Shown: positions 54,353 to 64,000 of the stretch, in pieces
Numbering within the stretch: position 1 is the stretch's first letter
Layout of the letters: the number at the start of each line of letters is the position of its first letter
NCBI RefSeq assembly: GCF_014851565.1
Contig: NZ_JACVAA010000003.1
Location: forward strand, 310,001-374,000
DNA from: Pseudomonas sp. PDM15
GTDB taxonomy: Bacteria > Pseudomonadota > Gammaproteobacteria > Pseudomonadales > Pseudomonadaceae
Reading direction: 5' to 3'
DNA length: 64,000 nt
Notes under the pieces: model-generated
Seen by the model: the letters and a program-made list of their open reading frames with translations, nothing else
The model's database searches: none
What the model was told of the DNA's origin: nothing
Made by a program: the position numbers and the translations under genes

Positions 54353-55321
54353 TCAATCCTGCTGCTTTTCCGTCGGCAACCGCAGTTCGCGCACCCAGTG
54401 TTCGACCAGGGGCCAGACCTCCGCTTGCGCCTCCTTGCTGACCAGCATTTCGACATGGCCGAAATCGCTGGAAAAGCCTTTCTCCTTGCTCAGCAGCAGG
54501 AAGCTGCGTGGCGCGGCACCGAACTGCTCGTACAACTTTCGGCAAGCCCAGGTCGGATCCTGAAGGTCGCCGGCGGCACTGACCGCCAGCAGGGGCACCT
54601 GCACATCGGCCATGCCCGCCCACCAGTCGCGCTCGGAGTCGCCGAAACGGCCGAATAGGCGATGCCAACGCAGACTCTCCAGCGCCAGGCCGATCGGCTC
54701 ATCCTCGGGACCGCGCTTGAAGCGCGCGCCGGAGATATGGTGGAAGCCCTTGAGCAGCAGACGGCTACCCCACTCCACCGGCGGCACCTTGAGCGGCCAG
54801 TAGATGCGACTGATCTGCGCTCCGAACAGCGCCGCCGACGCCGCGCCCTCAGCATTCAGGTAGCCGCCACCCAGCGCTGCCGCCAGAGTGGTGCCGCCCA
54901 GCGAGTGACCGACCCAGTGCGGTACACGGCCAGTCTGCTCGCGCACGAAGGCGGCGATGGCAGGCAGGTCGTAGCGCGCGTAGTCGGCCACCGTGTTGTG
55001 CTTGTAGGCCTGGTTGCGCGGCGACAGGCCGTGGCCGCGCATCTCGGCGATCCACACGTCGAAGCCGGCGCGTGCCAAGTACGGCCCCAGGCCGATGGCT
55101 CGCGGCGAGTACCAGAAACGACGGTTGGAGAAACTGCCGTGCACCAGGATCACCGGATCTCCACGGTGTTCCTGGTCGGTCAGGCCCAGACGGGTCAGCG
55201 CCAGCTCGACGGAGAAGTCCGGCGAGTTACCGGGCTTCAGGCGATAGACGTCTTCGCTCAGATCACCGCGCAATTCGGCACTGATCAGGGCGACGGGGAA
55301 TAATTCACTACTGCTTTGCAT
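54353..55321 (-). CDS. alpha/beta-hydrolase, probable esterase
   Basis: This 322-residue alpha/beta hydrolase has the oxyanion region PVILVHGSFSNRRFW, the nucleophile in VGHSLGGTTLAAAL (Ser near 148), an acid in LLAVSAAGDLQDP and the catalytic His in DFGHVEMLVS. No signal peptide is clear, so it is probably cytoplasmic. The substrate is unknown. It corresponds in place to the esterase gene next to ppsA in P. aeruginosa. ATG 55321 (MQSSSELFP) is taken; upstream codons look non-coding. Confidence 0.85.
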   Translation of the reverse strand: MQSSSELFPVALISAELRGDLSEDVYRLKPGNSPDFSVELALTRLGLTDQEHRGDPVILVHGSFSNRRFWYSPRAIGLGPYLARAGFDVWIAEMRGHGLSPRNQAYKHNTVADYARYDLPAIAAFVREQTGRVPHWVGHSLGGTTLAAALGGGYLNAEGAASAALFGAQISRIYWPLKVPPVEWGSRLLLKGFHHISGARFKRGPEDEPIGLALESLRWHRLFGRFGDSERDWWAGMADVQVPLLAVSAAGDLQDPTWACRKLYEQFGAAPRSFLLLSKEKGFSSDFGHVEMLVSKEAQAEVWPLVEHWVRELRLPTEKQQD

Positions 55322-55402
55322 ACTGCTTCTTGCACGAAAAATGGCGGGAGCGATTTTGGGCCGCGCCCCAGGGCAACAGCCCCAAGCGTATCTGCCATAC
55401 AC

Positions 55403-55430
55403 AAAAAAGGGCGGGATCGCTCCCGCCCTT
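55403..55430 (-). terminator. intrinsic terminator after ppsA
   Basis: AAGGGCGGGA pairs with TCCCGCCCTT around a four-base loop. On the minus strand the stem is followed by six T, 18 bases beyond the ppsA stop. Confidence 0.88.
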
Positions 55431-55447
55431 CTGGGATGACGCTTGAA

Positions 55448-57820
55448 TCAGCCTTGCTGACCTTCGGCCAGGAAGAACCAGGTATCCAGCACCGAGTCCG
55501 GGTTCAGCGACACGCTCTCGATGCCCTGCTCCATCAGCCACTTGGCCAAATCCGGGTGGTCCGACGGGCCCTGACCGCAGATGCCGATGTACTTGCCGGC
55601 CTTGTTGCAGGCCTGGATGGCGTTGGCCAGCAGTTTCTTGACCGCCGGATTACGTTCGTCGAACAGGTGCGCGACGATACCGGAGTCACGGTCCAGGCCC
55701 AGGGTCAGCTGGGTCAAGTCATTGGAGCCGATGGAGAAGCCGTCGAAGAACTCGAGGAACTCGTCGGCCAGCAGCGCGTTGGACGGCAGCTCGCACATCA
55801 TGATGACTTTCAGGCCATTCTGACCACGAGCCAGACCGTTGCTGGCCAGCAGCTCGACCACTTGAGAAGCCTCGCCCAAGGTACGCACGAAGGGCACCAT
55901 GATCTCGACGTTGGTCAGGCCCATCTCGTTGCGCACTTTCTTCAGTGCGCGACACTCCAGCTCGAAGCAGTCACGGAAGCTCTCGCTGATGTAGCGCGAG
56001 GCGCCACGGAAGCCGAGCATCGGGTTCTCTTCTTCCGGCTCGTACAGCTTGCCGCCGATCAGGTTGGCGTATTCGTTGGACTTGAAGTCCGACAGGCGCA
56101 CGATGACCTTCTTCGGCCAGAAGGCCGCAGCCAGGGTGCTGATGCCCTCGACCAGCTTCTCGACATAGAAGCCGACCGGGTCGTTGTAGCCGGCAATGCG
56201 CTTCTCGACGCTATCCTTGATCTCCGCCGGCAGGCCGGCGAAGTTCAGCAGTGCTTTCGGATGCACGCCGATCATGCGGTTGATGATGAATTCCAGGCGG
56301 GCCAGGCCCACGCCCTCGTTGGGCAGCTGAGCGAAGTCGAAGGCGCGGTCCGGGTTGCCGACGTTCATCATGATCTTGAACGGCAGGTCGGGCATGGCGT
56401 CGACCGAGTTCTTGCGGATGTCGAAGCCCAGCTCGCCTTCGAAGATGAAGCCGGTGTCGCCTTCGGCGCAGGAAACGGTCACGCCCTGGCCATCCTGCAG
56501 CACCTGGGTGGCGTTGCCGCAGCCGACCACGGCCGGAATGCCCAGTTCACGGGCGATGATCGCCGCGTGGCAGGTACGGCCGCCGCGGTTGGTGACGATG
56601 GCACTGGCGCGCTTCATCACCGGCTCCCAGTCCGGGTCGGTCATGTCGGAGACCAGCACGTCGCCCGGCTGGACCTTGTCCATCTCGGATACATCGTGGA
56701 TCACTCGCACGCGACCGGCGCCGATGCGCTGGCCGATGGCGCGACCTTCCACCAGAACCTTGCCCTTCTCCTTCAGCAGGTAGCGCTCCATCACAGTGGC
56801 GCTGGCACGGCTCTTCACGGTTTCCGGACGGGCCTGGACGATGTACAGCTTGCCGTCGTCGCCATCTTTGGCCCACTCGATATCCATCGGACGGCCGTAG
56901 TGTTTCTCGATGATCAGCGCCTGCTTGGCCAGCTCGCTGACTTCGGCGTCGGTGATGCAGAAACGCGCGCGCTCGGCGCGGTCGACGTCGACGGTCTTGA
57001 CCGAACGACCGGCCTTGGCCTCTTCGCCATAAACCATCTTGATCGCCTTGCTGCCCAAGTTGCGGCGCAGGATGGCCGGGCGACCGGCTTCCAGGGTCTG
57101 CTTGTGTACGTAGAACTCGTCGGGGTTCACTGCGCCCTGCACCACGGTCTCGCCGAGGCCGTATGCGCCGGTGATGAACACCACGTCACGGAATCCGGAC
57201 TCGGTATCCAGGGTGAACATCACGCCGGCAGTACCGGTTTCCGAACGGACCATGCGCTGCACGCCAGCGGACAGGGCGACCAGCTTGTGGTCGAAGCCCT
57301 GGTGCACGCGGTAAGCGATGGCGCGGTCATTGAACAGCGAGGCGAAGACTTCCTTGGCCGCGCGGATCACGTTGTCCACGCCGCGGATATTGAGGAAGGT
57401 CTCCTGCTGGCCGGCAAAGGAGGCGTCCGGCAGGTCTTCGGCGGTGGCGGAGGAGCGCACGGCGACGGCCATGTTGTCGTTGCCGGCGCTCATCTCAGCG
57501 AAGGCCGTGCGGATCTGCGCGTCCAGCTGGGCCGGGAACTCGGCGTCCATCACCCACTGGCGGATCTGCGCGCCGGTCTTGGCCAGGGCGTTGACGTCAT
57601 CCACGTCCAGCGCGTCGAGGGCGGCGTGGATGCGGTCGTTCAGGCCGCTTTGTTCGAGAAAGTCACGGTAGGCCTGGGCGGTAGTGGCGAAACCACCCGG
57701 AACAGAGACGCCGGCGCCAGCCAGGTTGCTGATCATTTCGCCCAGGGATGCGTTTTTGCCCCCTACATGCTCCACATCGTGGACGCCGAGCTTATCGAGG
57801 GAAATTACGTACTCAACCAA
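55448..57820 (-). CDS. ppsA: phosphoenolpyruvate synthase PpsA
   Basis: This 790-residue enzyme converts pyruvate and ATP to phosphoenolpyruvate for gluconeogenesis. It has an N-terminal ATP-binding domain ([33 protein letters not shown]), a central phosphohistidine domain with the active-site His in [19 protein letters not shown], and a C-terminal PEP-binding barrel with [14 protein letters not shown] and [12 protein letters not shown]. The start codon is TTG at 57820 with GGAG eight bases upstream; the protein start [12 protein letters not shown] agrees with the family. It is divergent from its regulator gene ppsR. Confidence 0.97.
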   Translation of the reverse strand: MVEYVISLDKLGVHDVEHVGGKNASLGEMISNLAGAGVSVPGGFATTAQAYRDFLEQSGLNDRIHAALDALDVDDVNALAKTGAQIRQWVMDAEFPAQLDAQIRTAFAEMSAGNDNMAVAVRSSATAEDLPDASFAGQQETFLNIRGVDNVIRAAKEVFASLFNDRAIAYRVHQGFDHKLVALSAGVQRMVRSETGTAGVMFTLDTESGFRDVVFITGAYGLGETVVQGAVNPDEFYVHKQTLEAGRPAILRRNLGSKAIKMVYGEEAKAGRSVKTVDVDRAERARFCITDAEVSELAKQALIIEKHYGRPMDIEWAKDGDDGKLYIVQARPETVKSRASATVMERYLLKEKGKVLVEGRAIGQRIGAGRVRVIHDVSEMDKVQPGDVLVSDMTDPDWEPVMKRASAIVTNRGGRTCHAAIIARELGIPAVVGCGNATQVLQDGQGVTVSCAEGDTGFIFEGELGFDIRKNSVDAMPDLPFKIMMNVGNPDRAFDFAQLPNEGVGLARLEFIINRMIGVHPKALLNFAGLPAEIKDSVEKRIAGYNDPVGFYVEKLVEGISTLAAAFWPKKVIVRLSDFKSNEYANLIGGKLYEPEEENPMLGFRGASRYISESFRDCFELECRALKKVRNEMGLTNVEIMVPFVRTLGEASQVVELLASNGLARGQNGLKVIMMCELPSNALLADEFLEFFDGFSIGSNDLTQLTLGLDRDSGIVAHLFDERNPAVKKLLANAIQACNKAGKYIGICGQGPSDHPDLAKWLMEQGIESVSLNPDSVLDTWFFLAEGQQG

Positions 57821-57975
57821 GGTGAACTCTCCACTGTACGTGGCAGAGCCGGTGCAGCGCCGCCGCAGCCTGGCTTTGCCTCAAGGAAATAAGTCACAAT
57901 GCCGACCAGTACGGGCCCGGCAAAGGGGGCCTATGATAGCCAAGAATCGTTCCTGACTTAAGGCCTCCGCCATCA

Positions 57976-58794
57976 ATGAAACGAACCGCATTCTTCATTT
58001 CCGACGGCACCGGCATCACCGCGGAAACCCTCGGGCAAAGTCTGTTGGCGCAATTCGAGGCCATCAGCTTCACCAAGCTCACACGCCCCTATATAGACAG
58101 CGTGGAGAAGGCGCGGGCCATGGTACAGCAAATCAACAATGCTGCCGAGAAAGACGGCGCCCGGCCGATCATCTTCGACACCGTGGTCAACCAGGAAATC
58201 CGTGACGTCCTGGGCCAGTCCGAAGGCTTCATGATCGACATCTTCTCCACCTTCCTCGCGCCGCTGGAAGCCGAGCTGAGCGAGCACTCCTCGTACTCGG
58301 TCGGCAAGTCCCACTCCATCGCCAGCAACACCCACTACATGGAGCGCATCGAGGCGGTCAACTTCGCCCTGGACAACGACGACGGTGCCCGCACCCACTA
58401 CTACGACAAGGCCGATCTGATTCTGATCGGTGTTTCGCGTTGCGGTAAGACACCCACCTGCCTGTACATGGCCATGCAGTTCGGCATCCGCGCAGCCAAC
58501 TACCCGCTGACCGAAGAAGACATGGAGCGCCTGCAGCTGCCGGCTGCCCTCAAGCCCTACAAACACAAGCTGTTCGGCCTGACCATCGACCCCGACCGGC
58601 TCACCGCCATCCGCCATGAGCGCAAGCCCAACAGCCGCTACGCCAGCTACGCCCAGTGCGAGTTCGAGGTGCGCGAGGTGGAAAACCTGTTGCGCCGCGA
58701 GAACATCAACTTCATCAACTCCACCCATTTCTCGGTCGAGGAAATCTCGGCCAAGATCCTGGTGGAAAAAGGCGTCGAACGCCGCCTCAAATAA
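57976..58794 (+). CDS. ppsR: PEP synthetase regulatory protein (kinase/pyrophosphorylase)
   Basis: This 272-residue bifunctional regulator (DUF299 family) inactivates PpsA by ADP-dependent phosphorylation and reactivates it by pyrophosphate-forming dephosphorylation. The start [20 protein letters not shown] and the P-loop [15 protein letters not shown] are diagnostic. It is divergent from ppsA with a 155-base shared control region, a common arrangement. The downstream LysE-type gene starts 20 bases later and may be read with it. Confidence 0.96.
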   Translation: MKRTAFFISDGTGITAETLGQSLLAQFEAISFTKLTRPYIDSVEKARAMVQQINNAAEKDGARPIIFDTVVNQEIRDVLGQSEGFMIDIFSTFLAPLEAELSEHSSYSVGKSHSIASNTHYMERIEAVNFALDNDDGARTHYYDKADLILIGVSRCGKTPTCLYMAMQFGIRAANYPLTEEDMERLQLPAALKPYKHKLFGLTIDPDRLTAIRHERKPNSRYASYAQCEFEVREVENLLRRENINFINSTHFSVEEISAKILVEKGVERRLK

Positions 58795-58814
58795 CCTACG
58801 CCTCGGTGACCGTC

Positions 58815-59462
58815 ATGACCCTGATGGACGCAGTACTGTTTGCCCCGATCGCCGCGCTGATCTCGCTCGGCCCTGGCCCCAACAACTTCTGCGCCCTCAA
58901 CAACGGTATCAACTACGGCGTCCGTGCGGCTATCCTGGCCACCTTCGGACGCCTGGCCTCCTACGCCATCTTCCTGTTCATCTCCGCGGTCGGCCTCGGT
59001 GCCATGCTGCTGGCCTCGGAGACCGCCTTCACCATCATCAAGTGGGCCGGCGCCCTGTATCTGGTTTACCTCGGCATCAAGACCTGGCGCAGCACCGAGT
59101 TCAGTGGCCTGCAGCCGAGCGACGGCGAACTGGCCGAACGCGCGCCAGTACAACCGCCGATCGGCAAGCTGATGCTCAACGAATTCCTGGTCGGCATCAG
59201 CAATCCCAAGGCCATCCTGCTGTTCGCGGCGATCTTCCCGCAGTTCATCAAGCCGGATCAGCCGACGGCCGAGCAATTCCTCTACCTCGGCACCACCTAC
59301 CTGCTGGCCGAACTGTGCGTCGGCTCCACCGCCTACGCCCTGTTCGGCATGCAGATTCGCCGCCTGGTGCGTAGCCGCAAGGGTGTCAGCCGCCTGAACA
59401 AGAGCACCGGTGCCTTCTTCGTCGGTGCCGGAGGCCTGATGCTGGGCGTCAATAACCACTGA
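58815..59462 (+). CDS. LysE/RhtB-type amino-acid exporter
   Basis: This 215-residue protein has about six membrane helices of the LysE/RhtB family. The typical start motif SLGPGPNNFCALNNGINYGVRAA and the second motif FLVGISNPKAILLFAAIFPQFI are present. Such proteins export amino acids or derivatives; the substrate is unknown. ATG 58815 (MTLMDAVLF) is chosen; a GTG three codons earlier is possible and the ribosome site is weak. It lies 20 bases after ppsR and converges with prpF, 16 bases apart. Confidence 0.88.
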   Translation: MTLMDAVLFAPIAALISLGPGPNNFCALNNGINYGVRAAILATFGRLASYAIFLFISAVGLGAMLLASETAFTIIKWAGALYLVYLGIKTWRSTEFSGLQPSDGELAERAPVQPPIGKLMLNEFLVGISNPKAILLFAAIFPQFIKPDQPTAEQFLYLGTTYLLAELCVGSTAYALFGMQIRRLVRSRKGVSRLNKSTGAFFVGAGGLMLGVNNH

Positions 59463-59478
59463 CTCCGGCGGGCGCTTC

Positions 59479-60666
59479 CTAGAAGGAATCGCTCGGTACT
59501 CGCACCCAGCCTTCCATCAGGATCCGCGCACTGCGGCTCATGATCGCCTTGGTCACCGTCCACTCGCCGCCGACCAGCTTGGCCTCGGCGCCGACCCGGA
59601 GGGTGCCGGACGGATGACCGAAGCGCACCGCCTCGCGCTCGCCACCACCAGCAGCCAGATTGACCAGGGTGCCCGGGATGGCCGCCGCCGTGCCAATCGC
59701 CACGGCACAGGTACCCATCATCGCGTGGTGCAGCTTGCCCATGGACAGTGCACGCACCAGCAGATCGACCTCGCCGGCCTCGACCGTTTTGCCACTCGAT
59801 GCCTTGTAACTCTTTGGCTTGCTGACAAAGGCGATCTTGGGCGTGTGCTGGCGGGTCGCCGCCTCTTCCGCCGTCTTGATCAGCCCCATACGCAGCGCAC
59901 CGGCCACGCGAATCTGCTCGAAGCGCGCCAGCTGCTGCGGATCACCGTTGATGGCGTCGCGCAGCTCGGTGCCCTGGTAGCCGATGTCTTCGGCATTGAC
60001 GAACACGGTCGGAATGCCGGCAGTGATCATGGTCACCTTGAAAGTACCGACACCCGGCACGTCCAGGTCGTCGACCAGGTTGCCGGTGGGGAACATCGAG
60101 CCCCCCTCCTCGCCATCGTCGGACGGATCGAGGAACTCCAGCACGATCTCCGCCGCCGGGAAGGTCACCCCGTCCAGCTCGAAGTCGCCGGTTTCCTGCA
60201 CCTGGCCGTTGCTGACCGGTACGTGGGCGATGATGGTCTTCTGGATATTGGCCTGCCAGATACGCACCACGCATACGCCGTTATCCGGAATACGCGCCGG
60301 ATCGAGCAACCCGGCCTGAATGGCGAATGAGCCCGCGGCGGTGGACAGGTTGCCGCAGTTGCCGCTCCAGTCGACGAAGGCCTTGTCGATGGAGACCTGG
60401 CCGTAGAGGTAGTCGACGTCATGCTCTGGCTGACTGCTTTTCGACAGAATCACACACTTGCTGGTGCTGGACGTGGCACCACCCATGCCGTCGATATGTG
60501 CGGAGTACGGGTCAGGGCTGCCAATCACGCGCATGAACAGCGCATCGCGCGCCGCTCCCGGCACCTGGCAGCTGGCCGGTAGGTCCTGCAGGCGGAAAAA
60601 CACGCCCTTGCTGGTGCCACCACGCATATAGGTAGCGGGGATTTTGATCTGGGGTTGATGAGCCAT
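59479..60666 (-). CDS. prpF: 2-methylaconitate cis-trans isomerase PrpF
   Basis: This 395-residue enzyme of the diaminopimelate-epimerase-like fold works with AcnD in the 2-methylcitrate cycle, isomerising the 2-methylaconitate made by AcnD so that aconitase can hydrate it. The start IPATYMRGGTSKGVFF, then GSPDPYSAHIDGMGGATSSTSK, DWSGNCGNLSTAAG and LGHxxG-like end KLHHAMMGTCAVAIG are typical. The catalytic thiol is likely the Cys in SGNCGNL. ATG 60666 (MAHQPQIK) has AGGA upstream; the open frame extends to 60765 across the hairpin region, which is not coding-like. Confidence 0.94.
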   Translation of the reverse strand: MAHQPQIKIPATYMRGGTSKGVFFRLQDLPASCQVPGAARDALFMRVIGSPDPYSAHIDGMGGATSSTSKCVILSKSSQPEHDVDYLYGQVSIDKAFVDWSGNCGNLSTAAGSFAIQAGLLDPARIPDNGVCVVRIWQANIQKTIIAHVPVSNGQVQETGDFELDGVTFPAAEIVLEFLDPSDDGEEGGSMFPTGNLVDDLDVPGVGTFKVTMITAGIPTVFVNAEDIGYQGTELRDAINGDPQQLARFEQIRVAGALRMGLIKTAEEAATRQHTPKIAFVSKPKSYKASSGKTVEAGEVDLLVRALSMGKLHHAMMGTCAVAIGTAAAIPGTLVNLAAGGGEREAVRFGHPSGTLRVGAEAKLVGGEWTVTKAIMSRSARILMEGWVRVPSDSF

Positions 60667-60693
60667 GGTCGCGTCCTGAAATGCTAAGGCCGC

Positions 60694-60775
60694 CCTTCTC
60701 CCAGTGGGAGAAGGTGCCCGAAGGGCGGATGAGGGACCGCCTCCCTCACCCCAGCCCTCTCCCAAAGGGAGAGGG
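60694..60775. repeat. double hairpin between acnD and prpF, REP-like
   Basis: Two perfect 9-bp hairpins lie in tandem: CCTTCTCCC/GGGAGAAGG at 60694-60714 and CCCTCTCCC/GGGAGAGGG at 60755-60775. A short GCCC/GGGC stem lies between them. They resemble the dispersed extragenic CCTCTCCC-type repeats found in many pseudomonads. Sitting inside an operon, they could change mRNA stability between acnD and prpF. Confidence 0.68.
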
Positions 60776-60789
60776 AGTAAGTGCTGACC

Positions 60790-63411
60790 TCAGCCGGCGG
60801 TGGACTCGAGGAAGTCCTGGGCAAAACGCTGCAGCACGCCGCCGGCCTTGTACACATGGACTTCGGCGGCGGTATCCAGACGGCAGGTCACCGGCACCTT
60901 GACCACTTCGCCATTGCGGCGATTGACCACCAGGGTCAGGTCGCAGCGCGGCGAAACCTCGCCCTGGATGTCATAGGTCTCGGTGCCGTCGAGGCCCAGG
61001 GTCAGGCGGGTGGTGCCCGGCTTGAACTCGACCGGCAGCACGCCCATGCCCACCAGGTTGGTGCGGTGGATACGCTCGAAGCCTTCGGCGGCGATCACCT
61101 CCACGCCGGCCAGGCGTACGCCCTTGGCCGCCCAATCACGGGACGAGCCCTGGCCGTAGTCGGCGCCAGCAACAATGATCAGGTTCTGCTTGCGGTTCAT
61201 GTAGGTTTCGATGGCTTCCCACATGCGCATGACCTTGCCTTCGGGCTCGACGCGGGCCAGCGAGCCCTTTTTCACCACACCGTCGACCACAGCCATTTCG
61301 TTGACCAGCTGCGGGTTGGCGAAAGTGGCGCGCTGAGCGGTCAGGTGGTCGCCGCGGTGGGTGGCGTAGGAGTTGAAGTCCTCCTCGGGCAGGCCCATCT
61401 TCGCCAGGTACTCACCGGCAGCCGAGTCCAGCAGGATAGCGTTGGACGGCGACAGGTGATCGGTGGTGATGTTGTCCGGCAGGATCGCCAGCGGCAGCAT
61501 GCCCTTGAGCGTGCGCTCGCCGGCCAGGGCGCCTTCCCAGTAAGGCGGACGACGGATATAGGTGGACATCGGACGCCAGTCGTACAGGGGGCTGTCGGCC
61601 TCCTGCACGGTGCCCAGGTCGAACATCGGGATGTAGATCTGCTTGAACTGCTCCGGCTTCACGCTGGAGGCGACGATGGTGTCGATCTCCTCGTCGCTCG
61701 GCCACAGGTCCTTGAGGGTGATCGGGTTGCCGGCTTGGTCGGTACCCAGCACATCCTGCTCAATATCGAAGCGCACGGTACCGGCGATGGCGTAGGCCAC
61801 CACCAACGGCGGCGAGGCCAGGAAGGCCTGCTTGGCGTAGGGGTGGATGCGCCCGTCGAAGTTGCGGTTACCGGACAGCACGGCGGTGGCGTACAGGTCG
61901 CGGTCGATGATTTCCTGCTGGATCACCGGGTCCAGCGCGCCGGACATGCCGTTACAGGTGGTGCAGGCATAGGCGACGATGCCGAAGCCGAGCTTCTCCA
62001 ACTCCGGCAGCAGACCGGCTTCTTCCAGGTACAGCTTGGCGACTTTCGAACCCGGAGCGAACGAGGTCTTCACCCACGGCTTGCGAATCAGACCCAGTTC
62101 GTTGGCCTTCTTCGCCAGCAGGCCGGCGGCCACCACGTTGCGCGGGTTGGAGGTGTTGGTGCAGCTGGTGATGGCGGCGATGATCACCGCGCCATCCGGC
62201 AGCTGGCCAGCCGCTTCTTCGGCCTTGGCTGCGGCCAGCTTGCCTTCGTCGGCAATGCCGCGCTCCTGAAGCGCCGAAGTCGGCAGGCGCTTGTGCGGGT
62301 TGCTCGGGCCGGCCATGTTGCGCACGACGGTGGACAGATCGAAGCTCAGTACCCGCTCGTACTCGGCGGTGACCAGCGCATCGGCCCACAGACCGGTGAG
62401 CTTCGCGTATTGCTCGACCAGTTCCACCTGCTCCGGCTCGCGGCCGGTCAGCTTGAGGTAATCGATGGTCTGCTGGTCGATGTAGAACATCGCCGCAGTC
62501 GCGCCGTATTCCGGGCACATGTTGGAGATGGTTGCGCGGTCGCCGATCGAGAGGCTGTCCGCGCCCTCGCCGAAGAACTCGACGTAGGCGCCGACCACCC
62601 GCTCTTTGCGCAGGAACTCGGTGATGGCCAGCACGATGTCGGTGGCGGTTATGCCGGGCTGGCGTTTGCCGGTGAGCTCCACACCGACGATGTCGGGCAG
62701 GCGCATCATCGACGGCAGGCCGAGCATCACGGTCTCGGCTTCCAGACCGCCGACGCCGATGGCGATCACGCCCAAGGCATCCACGTGCGGGGTGTGCGAG
62801 TCGGTGCCCACGCAGGTATCCGGGAAGGCAATGCCGCCGCGCGCCTGGATCACCGGGCTCATCTTCTCCAGGTTGATCTGATGCATGATGCCGTTGCCGG
62901 CGGGGATCACATCAACGTTTTTAAAGGCCGTTTTCGTCCACTCTATAAAGTGGAAGCGGTCCTCGTTGCGACGCTCTTCCACGGCGCGGTTCTTCTCGAA
63001 CGCGTCCGGGTCGAAGCCGCCGAATTCCACAGCCAGCGAGTGGTCAACGATCAGCTGGGTCGGCACCACCGGGTTGACCTTGGAAGGATCACCGCCCCTC
63101 TCAGCGATGGCATCACGCAGGCCGGCCAGGTCGACCAGCGCGGTCTGGCCGAGGATGTCGTGGCAGACCACGCGCGCCGGGTACCAGGGAAAGTCGAGGT
63201 CGCGCTTGCGTTCGATCAGCTGCTTGAGCGAAGCGGTCAGCGCCTCCGGCTCGCAGCGGCGCACCAGCTGCTCGGCCAGCACGCGGGAGGTGTACGGCAG
63301 CTTGGCGTAGGCACCTGGCTCGATGGCATCGACCGCTTCGCGGGTGTCAAAGTAGTCCAGCTGAGTGCCGGCCAGCGGCTTGCGGTATTGGCTATTCACG
63401 GTGTTATTCAT
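60790..63411 (-). CDS. acnD: Fe/S-dependent 2-methylisocitrate dehydratase AcnD
   Basis: This 873-residue member of the aconitase superfamily dehydrates 2-methylcitrate to a methylaconitate isomer that needs PrpF. Aconitase motifs are present: GTDSHTPHVDALGVIAIGVGG, the cluster ligands in AAITSCTNTSNP and VAYACTTCNGMSG, and the swivelling-domain active-site loop VAGADYGQGSSRDWAA. It starts MNNTVNSQYRKPL at ATG 63411, two bases after the prpC stop, indicating an operon. AcnD plus PrpF replaces the PrpD route. The adjoining prpC and prpF set it apart from acnA. Confidence 0.95.
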   Translation of the reverse strand: MNNTVNSQYRKPLAGTQLDYFDTREAVDAIEPGAYAKLPYTSRVLAEQLVRRCEPEALTASLKQLIERKRDLDFPWYPARVVCHDILGQTALVDLAGLRDAIAERGGDPSKVNPVVPTQLIVDHSLAVEFGGFDPDAFEKNRAVEERRNEDRFHFIEWTKTAFKNVDVIPAGNGIMHQINLEKMSPVIQARGGIAFPDTCVGTDSHTPHVDALGVIAIGVGGLEAETVMLGLPSMMRLPDIVGVELTGKRQPGITATDIVLAITEFLRKERVVGAYVEFFGEGADSLSIGDRATISNMCPEYGATAAMFYIDQQTIDYLKLTGREPEQVELVEQYAKLTGLWADALVTAEYERVLSFDLSTVVRNMAGPSNPHKRLPTSALQERGIADEGKLAAAKAEEAAGQLPDGAVIIAAITSCTNTSNPRNVVAAGLLAKKANELGLIRKPWVKTSFAPGSKVAKLYLEEAGLLPELEKLGFGIVAYACTTCNGMSGALDPVIQQEIIDRDLYATAVLSGNRNFDGRIHPYAKQAFLASPPLVVAYAIAGTVRFDIEQDVLGTDQAGNPITLKDLWPSDEEIDTIVASSVKPEQFKQIYIPMFDLGTVQEADSPLYDWRPMSTYIRRPPYWEGALAGERTLKGMLPLAILPDNITTDHLSPSNAILLDSAAGEYLAKMGLPEEDFNSYATHRGDHLTAQRATFANPQLVNEMAVVDGVVKKGSLARVEPEGKVMRMWEAIETYMNRKQNLIIVAGADYGQGSSRDWAAKGVRLAGVEVIAAEGFERIHRTNLVGMGVLPVEFKPGTTRLTLGLDGTETYDIQGEVSPRCDLTLVVNRRNGEVVKVPVTCRLDTAAEVHVYKAGGVLQRFAQDFLESTAG

Positions 63412-63413
63412 AG

Positions 63414-64000
63414 TTATGGGCGATCCTTGAGCGGCACGAACTTCAGGTCTTCTGGGCCTGTGTAGTTGGCGCTCGGGCGGATGATCTTGCCGTCGATGCG
63501 TTGCTCGATGACGTGGCTGGACCAGCCGGAAGTGCGGGCGATGACGAACAGCGGGGTGAACATGGCGGTGGGCACGCCCATCATGTGGTAGCTGACGGCG
63601 CTGAACCAGTCGAGGTTGGGGAACATCTTCTTGATATCCCACATGATGGTTTCCAGGCGCTCGGCGATGTCGAACATCTTGGTGTTGGACTGCTCGACAG
63701 ACAGCTCGCGCGCCACTTCCTTGATCACCTTGTTGCGCGGGTCAGCCACGGTGTAGACCGGGTGGCCGAAGCCGATCACCACTTCCTTCTTCTCGACGCG
63801 AGCACGGATATCGGCCTCGGCCTCGTCCGGGTTGTCGTAGCGTTTCTGGATCTCGAAGGCCACCTCGTTGGCGCCGCCATGTTTCGGGCCGCGCAGCGCG
63901 CCGATGGCGCCGGCGATGCAGGAGTACATGTCCGAACCGGTACCGGCGATCACCCGGGAAGTGAAGGTGGAGGCGTTGAACTCATGCTCGGCGTACAGAT
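63414..64000 (-). CDS. prpC: 2-methylcitrate synthase PrpC (5' end outside window)
   Basis: The last 195 or so codons of a citrate-synthase-fold enzyme that condenses propionyl-CoA with oxaloacetate. The visible part begins [15 protein letters not shown] with the catalytic-site His (AEHEFN), then [37 protein letters not shown] (a second active-site His) and [20 protein letters not shown] with Arg. The end [18 protein letters not shown] fits methylcitrate synthases. It is followed two bases later by acnD. The N-terminus lies beyond the window. With acnD and prpF it forms the 2-methylcitrate cycle for propionate use. Confidence 0.95.
   Translation of the reverse strand, partial: LYAEHEFNASTFTSRVIAGTGSDMYSCIAGAIGALRGPKHGGANEVAFEIQKRYDNPDEAEADIRARVEKKEVVIGFGHPVYTVADPRNKVIKEVARELSVEQSNTKMFDIAERLETIMWDIKKMFPNLDWFSAVSYHMMGVPTAMFTPLFVIARTSGWSSHVIEQRIDGKIIRPSANYTGPEDLKFVPLKDRP

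Noticed and set aside
55316..57892. Plus-strand frame of about 858 codons opposite ppsA
   Set aside because: ppsA on the minus strand is full length with all catalytic motifs.
60781..63465. Plus-strand frame of about 894 codons opposite acnD
   Set aside because: acnD is complete on the minus strand; the opposite frame shows no domain.

Overview
The window reads as chromosomal DNA of a Pseudomonas, probably of the mendocina/oleovorans (Ectopseudomonas) side of the genus. It is GC-rich and densely coding, and several blocks keep a P. aeruginosa-like gene order: mexS-mexT-mexEF-oprN; gor / VOC gene / galU; oprF-sigX-cmpX-crfX-cmaX-rraA-esterase-ppsA-ppsR; and prpC-acnD-prpF. The genus call is firm. 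The species-group call is inference. No tRNA, rRNA, CRISPR array or insertion sequence was seen.

Positions 1-24,830 hold a siderophore locus, all on the minus strand. Reading in the direction of transcription: an ECF sigma factor under a strong Fur-box promoter, a PvdE-like ABC exporter, an MbtH protein, a type II thioesterase, two non-ribosomal peptide synthetases (NRPS) coupled by a GTGA overlap, a TonB-dependent receptor, a hydroxamate N-acetyltransferase, an ornithine/lysine N-hydroxylase, and a FhuF-type ferric reductase cut by the window edge. The NRPS architecture is C-A-T-E, C-A-T, C-A-T / C-A-T-E-TE. Hand-read A-domain codes are one shared hydroxyornithine-like code (modules 1, 2 and 4) and one serine code (module 3). 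With the hydroxylase and acetyltransferase this predicts acyl-AcOHOrn-AcOHOrn-Ser-AcOHOrn, the headgroup order of the amphibactins, with a starter C domain that could add the fatty acid. The three hydroxyornithine A-T blocks are near-identical repeats of about 1.7 kb. No pyoverdine chromophore or maturation genes are seen.

Positions 24,900-33,140 hold mexS, the LysR regulator mexT and the mexE-mexF-oprN RND efflux operon, with a candidate MexT operator upstream of mexE.

Positions 33,190-44,260 hold a storage and stress block: a DUF2383-type four-helix protein, the glgE / treS-maltokinase / glgB operon (trehalose to maltose to maltose-1-phosphate to branched alpha-glucan), MgtC/SapB, several small proteins of unknown role, and a 56-residue KGG-repeat stress protein.

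Positions 44,295-49,626 hold a PqiA split into two genes without an adjacent pqiB, a PCuAC copper chaperone, a TRIC-type channel, glutathione reductase, a VOC-fold protein and galU.

Positions 49,745-59,462 hold the cell-envelope cluster oprF, sigX, cmpX, crfX and cmaX, then an RraA-family protein, an alpha/beta hydrolase, ppsA divergent from ppsR, and a LysE-type exporter. Positions 59,479-64,000 hold the 2-methylcitrate cycle genes prpF, acnD and the 3' part of prpC, with two strong hairpins between acnD and prpF.
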